DNA from: Schistocerca nitens
Lineage: Eukaryota > Arthropoda > Insecta > Orthoptera > Acrididae
Assembly: GCF_023898315.1 (NCBI RefSeq)
Contig: NC_064616.1
Coordinates: 644,424,974-644,488,973 of the forward strand
Reading direction: 5' to 3'
Length of the DNA: 64,000 nt
The number at the start of each line of letters is the position of its first letter. The stretch's first letter is position 1. A program made the position numbers and the translations under genes. The notes under the pieces are model-generated. The model had not been told where the DNA came from. It did no database searches and saw nothing but the letters and a program-made list of their open reading frames with translations. Below, piece by piece: positions 34,571 through 46,719 of this stretch.

Positions 34571-36663
34571 TGTATTTTTAGCAATACACGTGCGGCTCAT
34601 TCTGAACCACAGAAGCTACAGCCTTAAGCTGACTCGAAGTTCAAATAGCACATAGGTATTTTCTCGCGTCATTTTGAATAATAAAAATTGACTTCATGAC
34701 TGCTTGCACACGATAGTTTTAATAGTTCATTTCCCTGTAACCTTTCGCTTTATTCTTCGGAGGTTATTGTACATTTTTTCGTAGCGTTTTGTCTTTCAAG
34801 CTAAAGTTGGTTATTAGGAACCATTTTGCTCAGAGAATAAATGAATTGCAAAGCTGTCAGTATCTATCATTACTGAAGCAAATATGGCAAAAGTTATGAA
34901 CATCTACGGCTGTCCTTACAGGAGCAACGTGTAACTGGCCTTTAGCCAGTTGGGTAGAACTGAATTTTGGAAAGTGGGCACAACATTGTAAGTAGGCAGC
35001 AATGTTATAATTCCAAGAGCGTAAAAGTATATTTCTGTGGTGTATTTTCCAGTTACACCATACATTCTAATGCATATTCAGGTCCTGGCTGTACGGCAGA
35101 AAATTATAAAATATTTTGTTGTGTAAGTTTTAAATTTAATGCCTTAAGAACAAAACTGTTTCTGTTTCGGATGTTTATGGCGCTTTTAAGTTACTGACTG
35201 GATCCTGTATAGCTATTGCGTCACGCTGTATCTTATGATACTACTTCGACTTTATTCTCCACAAATTATAGCTGGATTGCAAATAATCGAATAGAATTCT
35301 TGAACAGGTCACGACTGATCTGCCTGCTGCCATGCAAAGAGAATTCGGAGCTAATATTTGTAAAGCATGCACAAATATGACACACGCGCTAAATTATAGA
35401 CGTTTACCCAAGTTCTGGTAATTACTCGAAAAATCATTCATCCCTCAAGCCGCTTAAGTGGTCAGAATGCATGCGCAACGTTCCTCACAAATCACAAACG
35501 CTCAAGTATTCCTGCACGAAATGCTTGCAAATCTTGTAATGTATGTGACTACCTTTATCGTAATGTACTCTGGCTGCTAGAATCTACACTCATACAGCAA
35601 ATTCCTGAGTTAAAATACACATGTTTAGACACACATTGTACTTAAAATTTACATAATATAAACTTTTTAATAATTGAAGTGTTAAATACTTTCTATAAGA
35701 TGATGTAAGTAGACTGTCATGCTCTTGAACGCTTGGCAGACATTATATTAAAACGCCTTTTTTGTGATGGGGGGGGGGGGGGGGGGGAGGGGGTGGTATT
35801 GCGGATTTCCATGCGAAGCTGTCAGTTAAAGCGACCTGCTGTGGTGCCAAGCTGCATCCTCTTAGTAGTTTTGGTTTCGTGTGCGGGTAGTGCTGTTACT
35901 TGTATTGTGATTACCATATTTCTACTCAGTGTTGAACTGAACTGCCGGTGAAATAAGAACAGACGTAATTGTGCTGTTGCTCATAGCAACAACATTGCCT
36001 TCAGAAGTTGCGATGTTCTTACAATTGTTTCCCGAAAAATCTCAGTGTACACTGAACTGAACATGGATGTGACTGCACAAACCAGTCGACAAAGTAAATG
36101 TTTGTAATGTTAGGATACATTCAAAACATTTCCTGTCCGTGGATTGCGTCAGTGATTAGAAAAACGTGTTAGGTGTCTGTGTAAGACACACACAAAAAGA
36201 ATGCTGTCCGTACGAGCAAAATAATTAGGAGAGAACATTCAGAATGCTCCAAGGGATTGTTCATTGTAACAATACATGATATAAGCTAACGAATTATTAT
36301 AGTACTTTAAAATGACATTAACAAACGTTTTCCTAAGTTTTGTCATTACGTTTGGGTCCATCATGGATATTAAATATGTCGTTTTTACAGATGTTACTGA
36401 TATATTACAGAGAATCCATATGTACGTCGTTGCGAATTACCTTTACTTGTAGGTCGTCACAGAAAGAGCCAATCATGTGGATCTGATATCTATGCAAAAA
36501 ATTCTTAAGACTTCATATTCCTTAAACACCGTTGCCTCTTTAAGATTGCCTAAAATATTTTATTTATTTTGATTGCGACTTCGAGAATTCCTCATTGTCA
36601 AGCAAAAATCATAACCACAAATGGTATTTTCTCGAAATTGAAATCGAACATCAAGTTAACTTT
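34571..36663. other. Non-coding stretch with poly(G)
   Basis: No gene or transposon recognised. It includes a 19-bp G tract (35769-35787) followed by AGGGGGTGG, a strong potential G-quadruplex. Confidence 0.4.
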
Positions 36664-37335
36664 CTAAAATACTGCAATACTTGTTGTTCTTCCTTCAGTC
36701 ATAGCCATACAATCTTCCAACAAACATTTGAAAGTCTCTTCAGGTTTTTTAATATATCGTACGCAGTTTTCTGGGAAAATCTTCTCATCTTTGGAAAATC
36801 TTAATTCGTGTAGTAGTTCAGTAAAAGTAACTGTTTCCTTGAGCACGCAATTCACAGTTTGCACAGTGCGACGTAAAAGTAACTGCAGCTGTTCTCACGC
36901 TTTGGCGTTACACTTCCAGTAATAAGCAGATATGTCTCTGAAATATGAAACGCAATTGAAAGATCGTTCCTTCGATGATGCCTCAGGTGTATGACTTGAC
37001 GCGTTCATGACATCTGGCAAAACAAGTCCTAAGTCACTGTCGTTGCTTAATTTCGAGAAGAGAGACAGTACAGTATACGCACACTCTGTCAATACGCAGG
37101 GTTTGAGAAAGGTTTTATTTGTGGATAGCCGAAGCTGCTTCTAGATTTCCAAATTTTTTGCTCCCATGATGCAAGCTAAAGCTACAAGTGTAGCCCAGTT
37201 CCTTTCGGTTCTTTTTGTTCTTCTTCCTAAGCACTCACTAATCACTGCGACATAGACGTAATATACTGGCTGCTTCCCTGTCGCAAGTAAGCTGAGGGAA
37301 ATTACCACCTTAAGTATTACGCCAGCAGTTAAAAC
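36664..37335 (-). pseudogene. Unidentified decayed protein-coding region
   Basis: One minus-strand frame stays open for about 224 codons with only two stops (near 37141 and 36895-36897). It reads from VLTAGVILKVVISLSLL through GRRTKRTERNWATLVALACI, then LTECAYTVLSLFSKLSND, YFRDISAYYWKCNAKA and ETVTFTELLHELRFSKDEKI to a stop at 36664. Shorter related reading continues upstream to about 37420 with a third stop. The composition (Cys, Trp, Lys/Glu-rich) looks like real protein and not like the A/T-rich shadow frames nearby. I do not recognise the family: it could be an old exon, a retrogene, or a gene captured by a mobile element or virus. Confidence 0.45.
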
Positions 37336-37420
37336 TTAATGGACTGTAGTATTAATTTTATTTAAGGTAGGTATAAAACGTCTGCTCCAGTTTCGATTAA
37401 GATTGTTGCCTCATATACTA

Positions 37421-39589
37421 CACTCTAGTTACTTCATTCTTCGTTGGAGCGTTGAAGTGCTGGGCAGAGGATATTTCAGCCTACTGCTTTGGGAGAAACA
37501 GCTGTTACTTTAAGTGCTTCAATATCTTAAAAGGAAATCCAACACATATTACGAAAATTTTCTTTGCAGCCAGTGTTACGTCAGACTATGCTCCAATTTT
37601 CTAGGTAATAATTGCAGACATAGAAACGTCCTAGTTTCTAAATATTGACTTCAACATTTCAGCATGTCTTACTTAAGATATGGCACATATTACATGGGCT
37701 TGGCTCCAAACACGATAACATTGTGAGTTCACTCGTAGGCGTAACATTAAATTGCCACCCTGCTGCAAAAGAAATTGTGGATCAAGGCTGACTTACTATG
37801 AATTTTAAAGGTGGTCTCTCATATCCATCACCAGACTGGCTGGCTGTATTGCTAGAGATGATGTAAATTTTCGAAACTTTCAACGGAGAAGGGATTTCGA
37901 AGTGCAAGAAATTGATGTACTCGTATATTGACTGTCAAAATTAACGAGAAAATCAGTTTCTTGCACGTGTTGACAATGATTTTAATTCGGATCAGCCTCG
38001 TAAATAGTAAGACTAAATGGGTGGCTCTGAAGAAGAAAGCAACTCTACACAACGTCTCTTTCAACAAATTAAACCAATGCTATTTTTGCGTATCATATAT
38101 TATATGAAACAGTGGTATGGTGAGAATGGTATTTGTTGATTTGATAATCATCTTAATCGGTAGTCCTACGCAACAAGTGTGACGGTAAAGATGGCTGTGC
38201 AGTGTTCTGCTGATTTGAAGTCTCATTCGATTTTTAGCGATTTTAGGATGTAGCACTTTGACTGATCAAATAGTGGTTATTTTGAAATGTAACAGCTGAA
38301 AGACAGAATTCTGTATTATCGGTTCGAGAAATAACCCAGAATCATTACTGCTTAGCACAACGGAGATCAGATGTATGCGGCACTCCCTTCCCCTCCCCTC
38401 TCCAGTGACGTCGGGGGCACTGGTAAACAGCAGCGTACTAGGCGGAAGTGTCTTACCTTTTAAATTTCTACCTACCTTGCCAGCGCCTCACTGCACTTGA
38501 GAACAGTAGATAAGGGCCTCTCTCACGAAAGTCCTTTCTATGCAGACAGTGCTGTGTCAAACGATGAGTTAAGCAGCAAATTGTACATAGATACGTCACT
38601 ACTGTTTTACACAGCATCTTGTAATACACCGACCGTAAGAAAATCTACCCGTCTGCGTTATGTTACTTTTATAGAAAGTGATAACTACAAAGTCACTTTC
38701 TTAGTGTGTTTTTTTTCCGGATTCGTCATCCGACGCTAAGCAAAAGAACTTCAGTACACAAAGAAGTACACACTAACGAGCTAATTCACAACATAAAAAT
38801 AAAAGAAAATATGTATGGTTTGATATCGTGACATAGTGCTTTGACGCTGGGATACAGTAGACAGTGTTCCATTGGTGTTAATTACAAACAAAGCCGTTTG
38901 GCTACGAGGCCATACAGCTAGCCCATTGGTATTCTGAATGGCGACCTCTTCTGTGAGCCAGTTGTAGCAGAGGGGGTGATAGTGATTATAGGAATAAGTA
39001 CTATATATAAATTTCCTTAAGTGTGTACAGTGTTGAAATGTGATGATTGAAAGTAATGTATAAGCGAAAATTAAAATTTCCCCATTCAATCGAGGGAGGT
39101 GCGAGTCTAAGTGAAACACACGAGTCCTAGTATTTAAGATTATGATCTAAAGCAGAATTTCATAGAGTCCCTCATTTCGAAACTTGTTTGGCTCAGCGGC
39201 CCGCAGGCTCGTGTACTCCTGGAAAGGAAGAGTTTTTAGGCTTCTCGGGCAACCATTAACCCTGACTTTTGTATTTCAACGTTCGTAGAAAACTGACGTC
39301 ATCGAGAAGCATTTTTGAGCAATTAAAAGTGATCATGGTCTGAAGTCGCGACATGTGGGCTGAAGACTAGATAATGGTTTAACTGTATGGGCAGCGGGTT
39401 ATGGGCGTTCGTTGGCATACAGTAGATTCTTACATGCAGTACCTATCTGTCTGCCGAAACAATGCATACGGAGCTTACAAACTCCCTTAAAAATCATAGT
39501 AATTCACTCGAATGATGGTACTTCCCTAAAGTATTTGTCTCTGCCTTCGTGTTCTATAGTTTCGACTTGGGCGCGTATGACCCCAGTTA
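37421..39589. other. Non-coding stretch
   Basis: No gene or recognised repeat. Open frames of up to 112 codons on the minus strand (38781-39119) have no motifs. Confidence 0.4.
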
Positions 39590-39960
39590 TTTTTTGCGCC
39601 CTAAAGCAAAAGAAAACCAAACCAAAGTATGTGAAACATACAAGAGTTGTGACTCTGCTAAAGAAACGTAGTGCAGAAGACATGGCAAACTACATACCCG
39701 TTTCCCTTGTATCGTCGTTCTCAAAAATAATAGTGACGAAAGGCAGATTAACGTATTAGTTGAATAAATGCATCCTTGTCAGTGGAGCATAGTTTGGATT
39801 ATGAAGTTACAAAAGGACAAAAGCTGCCATTGGAGAATTTAAAAAAAAAGTGGTACTCGATGCTACTGATTGTGTGCCAGAGGTATTGTTAGATGTGTCC
39901 AATACTTTTAATACTTGTAATACTGTCGATTGTTATTAAGTACAGTCGACAAAACAAAAC
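39590..39960 (+). pseudogene. LINE RT finger/palm fragment
   Basis: The frame reads VVTLLKKRSAEDMANYIPVS then LVSSFSKII, matching the PLFKKGDxxDxxNYRPVSLLS block of CR1/Jockey-like RTs. Past a stop near 39757 the same protein continues (LNKCILVSG, then VVLDATDCVPEVLLDVSNTFNTCNT), which is the equivalent of the LDLSKAFDTV motif, with the catalytic Asp kept (LLDVS). It is isolated: no endonuclease or downstream FADD box is recognisable. Confidence 0.7.
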
Positions 39961-40229
39961 TTTTCGCATGTCTTGATAAGACTGTTCCCTTCTTATTGTA
40001 AATATTTTAAAGATACCTCTTTTTAACTGTGTGAGATTGTATAGAATGACTTCCACGGAAGTATTTAAGACTCGTATTTCCTCGATGCCATACTTTATTA
40101 CAGTTTTATTTTTTTTACTTGATGGGTTGAAAGCGTAATGCGAATATAGCCGGGGTATGACGAACACGATAACATTGTGCCACAGACGTGTGACATTCAT
40201 TTACTGCCAGCGTTTATCAGCATTTGCAA

Positions 40230-40620
40230 GCCACGAGAGCTAGCGTCCTGGCATTCATGGAGTGCGCTGTCACAAGGAAGCGATGTTCCAGCAGGTCCAC
40301 TCACCGGTTGACCCGAGTCAAATCGTCCAGCAATGGTTTTTGTACCAGGTGACGTCGACCTGATCGACTGGTCCGTACGAGTTCTGGACTTCAATGCCAT
40401 TGAAAATTAGTGGGCCAAAATGAAGCGTCACATGAATATTTACGCTGGGCGACATTGGCACCGGACTTAGTGTTGTATACGTGGGAGAGTCTCGCGGACG
40501 AGGAGACAGTTTCCAGAGGCTGACAGCCTCCATGCTCATCGGATGAGTCAGGTAATCGATGCCAGTGGCGAGTGGACCTCATACTAGCTTCATCCCCGAT
40601 GTGAAACTTTCCTCGTCTCA
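40230..40620 (+). pseudogene. Tc1-like transposase C-terminal remnant
   Basis: One frame shows MFQQVHSPVDPSQIVQQWF, equivalent to the FQQDGAxxHTA block around the second catalytic Asp (here Val-His). Then LIDWSVRVLDFNAIEN and WAKMKRHMNIYAGRHW match the LDWPxxSPDFNAIENVW block carrying the third acidic residue (Asp kept in LDFN). Stops and a frame change interrupt it. No inverted repeats were found. It belongs to a Tc1 lineage different from those at 861 and 48420. Confidence 0.7.
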
Positions 40621-43559
40621 CGTTAGTGCACTTTATATTACAGCATATGATGTAGTTGGTCTTTTGTTACTTGTAAATTAACGTGAAATCGCTGCACTTC
40701 GCGATTTATGTATTAAATTCGTGCTACTTAACACTTAATATATGTAAATTTAAAATACGCTCAAACAAGTAAATTTGAATTGAAATGGTGTGCTAATACG
40801 AGATAATCAAAGAAAATACTTGAAGTCGACCAATACAAGAAATGCTAAACCCTAAAATAATAATATTCTCTTCCTAACTACCTCTCCAACATTTTATGGC
40901 TTGATTTTGCAACGGGAGTGGAGTCAGGCCTCTTTTTCAGGTTACCATTCTTCGGGAGCCCAAGGATAGCATTACATGCGCTGCATCCATTTCTCTGTTA
41001 GTCTTCAGGGAAATGACCACTGCGAAATATGCTTTGTGTCTTCTTCAGATTGCACATCTGAAGCATTGTCCTTATTTAACTTTATATCAAGCTACAGCTG
41101 GAAGATTGTTTCCTGTGTGATTTTTCATTTTCAAGAACGAAACTTTCCCTTCAGTCTCCTTTTGATTTCGGTGCAGCTTTCATCTCTTCGACTCGTTTCA
41201 AACTTTCTCTGTATGGAGACGATGTAAGCTACTTAACAGATTCAGAACGCACTGATTTTACTAGATCAGGTGCCTTGTGATGTGGCTTACTGGTTTTGGG
41301 AGCTGACCAGATACCAACTGAACTCAAATTTACTCCGTTGTTTGTATCTTGTATGTTACATTCCTGATGTATTGCGAAGTCATTGTCACTATGTATATGC
41401 CTATTACATGGGAAGTCCCGTATTCCAGAGATAGTTTGCAGCATTTACCAGTGTTACTGCTATCAAGTGGGCTACTAAAAATAACCTCGTAATCAAAAAT
41501 GTTACTACTTACATGGGCTACTTTCATACAAGGTTTCTATTTTTTGGGAATAATGCGTTGTAGGCGGTCCTTTGACTGTATTTTATGCAATGTGGGTGAT
41601 AAAACGATGTGGAAACGGTTTTCTTTTGCTGTATCTGTCACATAATTGTAATATGATGCCCATCAAGTATTAGCACAAAAGTATCACCACCAGATGGCTT
41701 CACAAAATTGTCAAACCACTTAGTAAAAATATTAGTTGAAGCTAGCTACTAGTTGGCAATATGAAGTTAGTCTTACATGAGATGGCGCGTCCTGTTATTA
41801 GGCATTGTCGTGTATTGGGATACCCGTGGTATCGCATATGAGGAATAAGCCATCTTACGCTAGAAACCTAGCCTCATAACTACGCTGCTTGCTTTGAGAG
41901 ACAACTCATTATAGCGAATGAAAGGGTACTGTGTGAACGATATATTCATATGAATATTGTTATAACAGCTACTCAACTGAAACTCCAGTGGATACTCACT
42001 GCTGCTGCTGCTGTGGCTTGCGTGCCTTGATTAAAAACGCAAAGCAAGCTACATTAACAGCTGGCCAGTGTAATGGACAATTGCACCACAGGTTTCAAGT
42101 CCTAGAAGCACATAAACTAAAAAAAAAAATAAAAAAGCCCTTGATATTCAGCAATTTTGAAATCAAGGGTCCTCTACAATTTGCGTCTCCGTAATTGTCT
42201 TACTGTCGCTGCTCTGCGCCACAGACGCTGTGAGAACTAAGTTCTGATATTTCCCAACAGAGTAGAGGACTTGTTATACTAAGAATCTAGCTTTCTCACA
42301 TTAGCGATCTCACCAGTAATAGGCACCTTTCGTCTATATTCAGATTTATTTTCAGTAATGATGTCTTTCAGGTAAATTAAAAACTGTCAAATCAGAACTT
42401 AACAGAAAATATTTTAAATGTAATTCTAATTGCAATAAGGAAAAGGGTAGTGCTTTCCGTCATCTGGCGTATGTAGTTTCATACTCGCAGACCGCCGACG
42501 TTGAGTTTTATTTTCCATTTCCCTTGAGAATTACGGAGAAACAAACCATACTTTTCCTTTGTAAAACCATATTCTACACTAGTCAGTTGGAAGGTCTTGC
42601 AGTTTCGTATCTGGTTACTTTCTTCTTCATATAACTGTACCTGTCCAACCAGATTTTAATTGACATTGTGTGGCAGAATTTAAGCTTCTTGTTCAGACTC
42701 ATTACGTTGAATAGCTGAACTTATTTTTCACATATTTGTAACTCTACTTAGAGACCAAAATTTATGAGCTCATCATTAAAGATTTATTCTCTCTCACTCA
42801 ATTTCATCTTGATGACTTTTTCTGCTGCATCAGCATTCCCCAATCTGTCTGCTCCTTCTGTGAATAGTTTCATGCACACCGACAAAACTTTCCGTTTGCA
42901 ACATTATTTAGACGTGACTTTAAGTTGAGAGTAATAGTGAATTTTAGTTTTCCCGAATAAAATGGCGAAAGGATTGCTGTTGAATTTGGCGCTCACATTT
43001 GAGTACGTAATTAGATATGAAGCAGATCATTAACAGTTTAGTTCGTGCTAAAGAATCAAATAATTAGTCGATTAGTTACTTTCTCTTATATTTGAAATAC
43101 CAGCTTATTAAATGGTAAAATTTTGCTAGGAGCGGATTCATGTAAAATCACTTACTGCTCAGCATAATAAAATATCATCACACCTATAGAAAGGATGCCT
43201 TTAAGGTAAATTGACTGACTTCTGTTTATAATTTTTGTGTTTCGATAGTTTTTATAAGGTTTGATAATGTATTGCCGCTATAACGCAACATGGGCATTAA
43301 CAGGGCGAAAGTGTTGTCACAAATTCCGACGTGTCTGTAGGCGCCGAGAATGCCCGATGTGGGACTTGCCATTTTCCGTGCGAAGAGTTTTGTATTGTCG
43401 ATTGTACACATCAGAAGATGTAGCTAATGACCGGTTCTGATTATACTTAGCAGGTAGGATACAAAGAGTAGAGATAACACAAACTTCAACTGCTAAACTT
43501 TTAGTGAAACATTTAACAGAATTAAACTACGTTAATATAGGTGTTCGTCAGCCTAGCTT
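40621..43559. other. A/T-rich non-coding stretch
   Basis: No gene or recognisable transposon. Minor CTG repeats near 41998-42012. Confidence 0.4.
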
Positions 43560-44350
43560 GTTAGGGCCAGTACCTGATATGGATCTAGAACTTTCTCATT
43601 AACGTTCGTCACTGGAAAAAGTGTTTGCTGATGACAGAAACGTTATAATCACGGAGAATTTCTTACATAGAAAGCAATAAACATTCAAAGAAGTTAACAA
43701 GCTGGCAGTATGCAATAAAGTTTTATTGAACATAAAGAAAACAAATGCCATGAATTTCAGTTTGAAGAAGGAAAAAAAAAAACTTAAATGTGGGTGGTGT
43801 ATACTGCCTAACAAAATATTTCTAGAAATTAATGAAGATTTTCAGTTGCAGTTGCGTGAATTCAGTGTGTTATCAGCATGCTATACCCCTAGTATTGCCA
43901 TCAGTGGCATTACAGCCAGTGTCTTTTACTTACATATTATTCATATTTATACTCAGTTCTTAGCTATGAAACTCTTTTGGGACACAAAAATAACATTTTT
44001 CAAACTACACAAGACTTCCAGAAGAGTAATAACCAAAAATAGTAACCTCTCTCAACGCAAATATATTAGTAACACCAGAATTTTATCTAAACGAAGGGAG
44101 TACATTTGCCAATCTGTTATGCACATAAAAAATAACGTTGATCATTGCTGCACAAATAGCTCTGATCGTGACCTTGGAACAAGAGATGGACTGAACTTCG
44201 GCTTTCAAGGAAGAATAAATCTAACTCAAAACAGTGTTGTATGCCAAACAATAAAATTGTACAGTTAATTATTTAAGGAGATTATAGAGATTACTGAAAC
44301 AAAACCTGTTAAAAAGGCAGTTAATATTTACTTTTTAAGCATTACGTACT
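43560..44350 (+). pseudogene. LINE RT palm to C-terminus remnant, long open frame
   Basis: The frame carries VFADDRNVIITE (FADD catalytic box at 43624-43635) and, after one TAA near 43678, a 180-codon open stretch (43726-44268) in the same frame. This reads VLLNIKKTNAMNFSLKKEKK, later FKLHKTSRRVI, YICQSVMHIKNNVDHC and GRINLTQNSVVCQTIKLYS. The pattern FADDTxVLI - KTN - YFxxFxSxxxYGxxFWG - LQKRAxRxI - LYNxLP is the RT palm, thumb and C-terminal region of CR1/Jockey-like LINEs, here with diverged middle parts. Beyond the stop, FKKAVN-like code persists to about 44350. The upstream RT is missing, so it is a 5'-truncated copy. Confidence 0.72.
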
Positions 44351-44702
44351 ATACCAGGGGCTGTCAAACTTTTTTGCTCAAGAATAAGCACTGACATTGT
44401 GTAGTCGCATCTCTGGCTGCATACGTACCTGTCTTATTATTAACTGGTAACTCATATAAATTAGTATGCTGTGAGCCTCTAATAGATAAGCTGTAGTAAG
44501 GGTGCGATAAGTTAGCCGCTCGTTACCAAGTACTGATAGTTAAATCGGCACCATTCGAAAAACCTCGTGTCGACTATTCTGTTTGATTGCTGCCATCCTT
44601 AGCGATCCCGAAGTTGTGACCCTGTAATATTAATTGATTGATTGTAATTGTATTTACATATAAATACATTACGCGATATGGGGGCGATCAGAAATATGTT
44701 TA

Positions 44703-44773
44703 AAGGCAAAGGTACCAAGTTCGAGTCTCGGTCTGGCACACAGTTTTAATCTGCCAGGAAGTTTCATGTTTAC
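44703..44773 (+). repeat. tRNA-like dispersed repeat (type C), partial
   Basis: AAGGCAAAGGTACCAAGTTC then GAGTCTCGGTCTGGCACACA and TTTTAATCTGCCAGGAAGTT match 34520-34567. Only the T-arm half and the following unique part are kept. Confidence 0.65.
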
Positions 44774-44864
44774 TAAATGTTTTCACAGTCGTTTTTTTTC
44801 CTAGTGGTGTTGTAGTGCAACAGTCTTAATTTTTGACGAAAGAGAAACTCCGACATCAGCTGCA

Positions 44865-45110
44865 ATCGGGAATTGAAATAAATTCGGGAATTGAAATAAA
44901 TTCAATGGCGCCAAGTGAAAATCTGTGGCGTACCGAGACTCGAACAAGGATTTCCCGCTTATCGCAAGTGCTCGCGTTGACCACGTCGGCTATCCGAGCA
45001 TGCTTCCCGTCCAACCCAAATTCCCGTATGTCGTACACTACATAGTAGTGTTCGTGTCCATTATCCCCATTTCTCGCAGTCTCACCTGACTGCCGCAAGA
45101 CGTAGAACAA
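44865..45110 (-). repeat. tRNA-like dispersed repeat (type D), minus copy with 18-bp duplication
   Basis: The reverse strand carries GGATAGCCGACGTGGTCAAC and a T-arm-like GGTACGCCACAG-side segment, related to 30508-30577. The 18-bp unit GGGAATTGAAATAAATTC is exactly duplicated at 44868-44885 and 44886-44903 at the 3' edge. Borders are approximate. Confidence 0.5.
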
Positions 45111-45692
45111 AGTTGTCATTACTTTCCGTCGGAGCGCTTATTTTTTATATATGTGGTGTCAGTTCTTTCGGATAAGTTCATATTCATTGCTACAAATATG
45201 TACAGCATTTGAAGATGACCCTGTCTAATGCGCATTCACGAAAGCCTGTTATTTCCGTATGAAATTTGTGCCATAGCAGCTGATCGGTACTAGTAACGCT
45301 CGCCCACGAGTTATCAGTACTGGAAGACAAACAATAAAACATTCTCCCTCTCATATCTTCTAAATCCGTAATGGCAACGCTACGTACCCCTCTGCCTCTG
45401 AGGTAAGCGGCCAACTTTACTTAGCTCAGCGTCAGATTCACCACCGTCAACTAGAATTGAGCGCATCTTAAAATACTACTTTCACTGTAAGTATTTTTGT
45501 TACTGAGAAAGAAAACCACTCTTTAGAAGTTCTTAACGTTAGTTGACGTTTTTGGATTCAGGTGTTAGTCGCTGTTGCATATTATAAAATACGGCTGAGA
45601 ACAGAGGTCGCAATTGGACGACCACTGTTCTATACAACGAAGGATTACTTAGACATAGCTGCGGTCTGGTAAAAATAAAGCAATACGAGTTA

Positions 45693-45696
<4 letters not shown>
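45111..45696. other. Non-coding stretch
   Basis: No gene or recognisable element, apart from a short GGTGTCAGTTCTTTCGG segment (near 45153) shared with 30369. Confidence 0.35.
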
Positions 45697-45730
<34 letters not shown>

Positions 45731-45939
45731 GCCGGCCGGAGTGGCCATGCGGTTCTAGGCGCTAAAGTCTGGAGCGGAGCAACCGCTACGGTCGCAGGTT
45801 CGAATCCTGCCTCGGGCATGGATGTGTGTGATGTCCTTAGGTTAGTTAGGTTTAATTAGTTCTAAGTTCTAGGCGACTGATGACCTTAGAAGTTAAGTCG
45901 CATAGTGCTCAGAGCCAATAATAATAATAATAATAATAT
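45697..45939 (+). mobile_element. tRNA-derived SINE (type A) inside an ATA microsatellite
   Basis: The SINE is 45731-45917, from GCCGGCCGGAGTGGCCATGC to AGTGCTCAGAGCCA. It lies between ATA/TAA trinucleotide arrays (45697-45730 and 45917-45939), which therefore act as its target duplication. The B box is at 45797-45807. The terminal CATTTGAA found in other copies is missing. Either the SINE entered an existing microsatellite or its own tail seeded the repeat on the right. Confidence 0.88.
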
Positions 45940-46248
45940 TATGCCTCGTTTCACAACAGACTTCCAGTTCTTTCTCTCTTGGAAAACCCTACACCAACGC
46001 TCTGGAATGGATAATGCTAACATATTATCCTCTTTCAAAGCGCAACGTCTCTCGGTATGGAGTGGTGCTAAGTAAATTTTTCATGCAAGCAAGTGTGAAG
46101 CTGTGATTCACAAAATGGAAACCACACATCATCATGGAAGACAAGGAACCAGACAGTGAAATTAACGTTAGAGGGCTGCAAATAAACACCAGACGTTGCA
46201 GAGTAAGACAATGTGCACTAACTGTTGCCGAGAAGAAAGAAGAGAAAA

Positions 46249-46357
<109 letters not shown>

Positions 46358-46469
46358 GGTGGGGGGTAGGGAGGAGGGGAGAGAATTGCTGGTTTCAGAT
46401 AAATGGCTTGCGTATCAGTATCTTGCACAGTTGATTCTGCTTAGATACTTACTTTCGTCTGTTAACACT

Positions 46470-46625
46470 ATGCCGTCCGGCGACACCACAGCTGTGTCGT
46501 GCGCGAAATAGCGGTCAGCGGCTGGCGACACCACAGTGGTGTCGTCTGCATAGTGCCGCTCAGTGGCCGGCGACACCACAGTAATGTTGTGAGCAGAGTA
46601 TCGGGCAGTGGCCAGCGACAGCACT
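46470..46625 (+). repeat. Three subterminal palindromic repeats of the piggyBac-like end
   Basis: CGACACCACAGCTGTGTCG (about 46480-46498), CGACACCACAGTGGTGTCG (about 46524-46542) and CGACACCACAGTAATGTTGT (about 46570-46589) recur at about 45-bp spacing, each preceded by a TGCC/GGCC-G run. A fourth, weaker copy (CGACAGCACTTTAG) is near 46616. The middle copy is a perfect palindrome with 9-bp arms around one base. Their place just inside the terminal repeat suggests transposase binding sites. Confidence 0.7.
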
Positions 46626-46719
46626 TTAGTATCTTTTGCATTCTGTTGGTGTTTTGTCTAGGTAATAATAAGTTACACACATCAAGTTTTTTTTTCTATA
46701 AATACTTGTGCCCTTTCAT

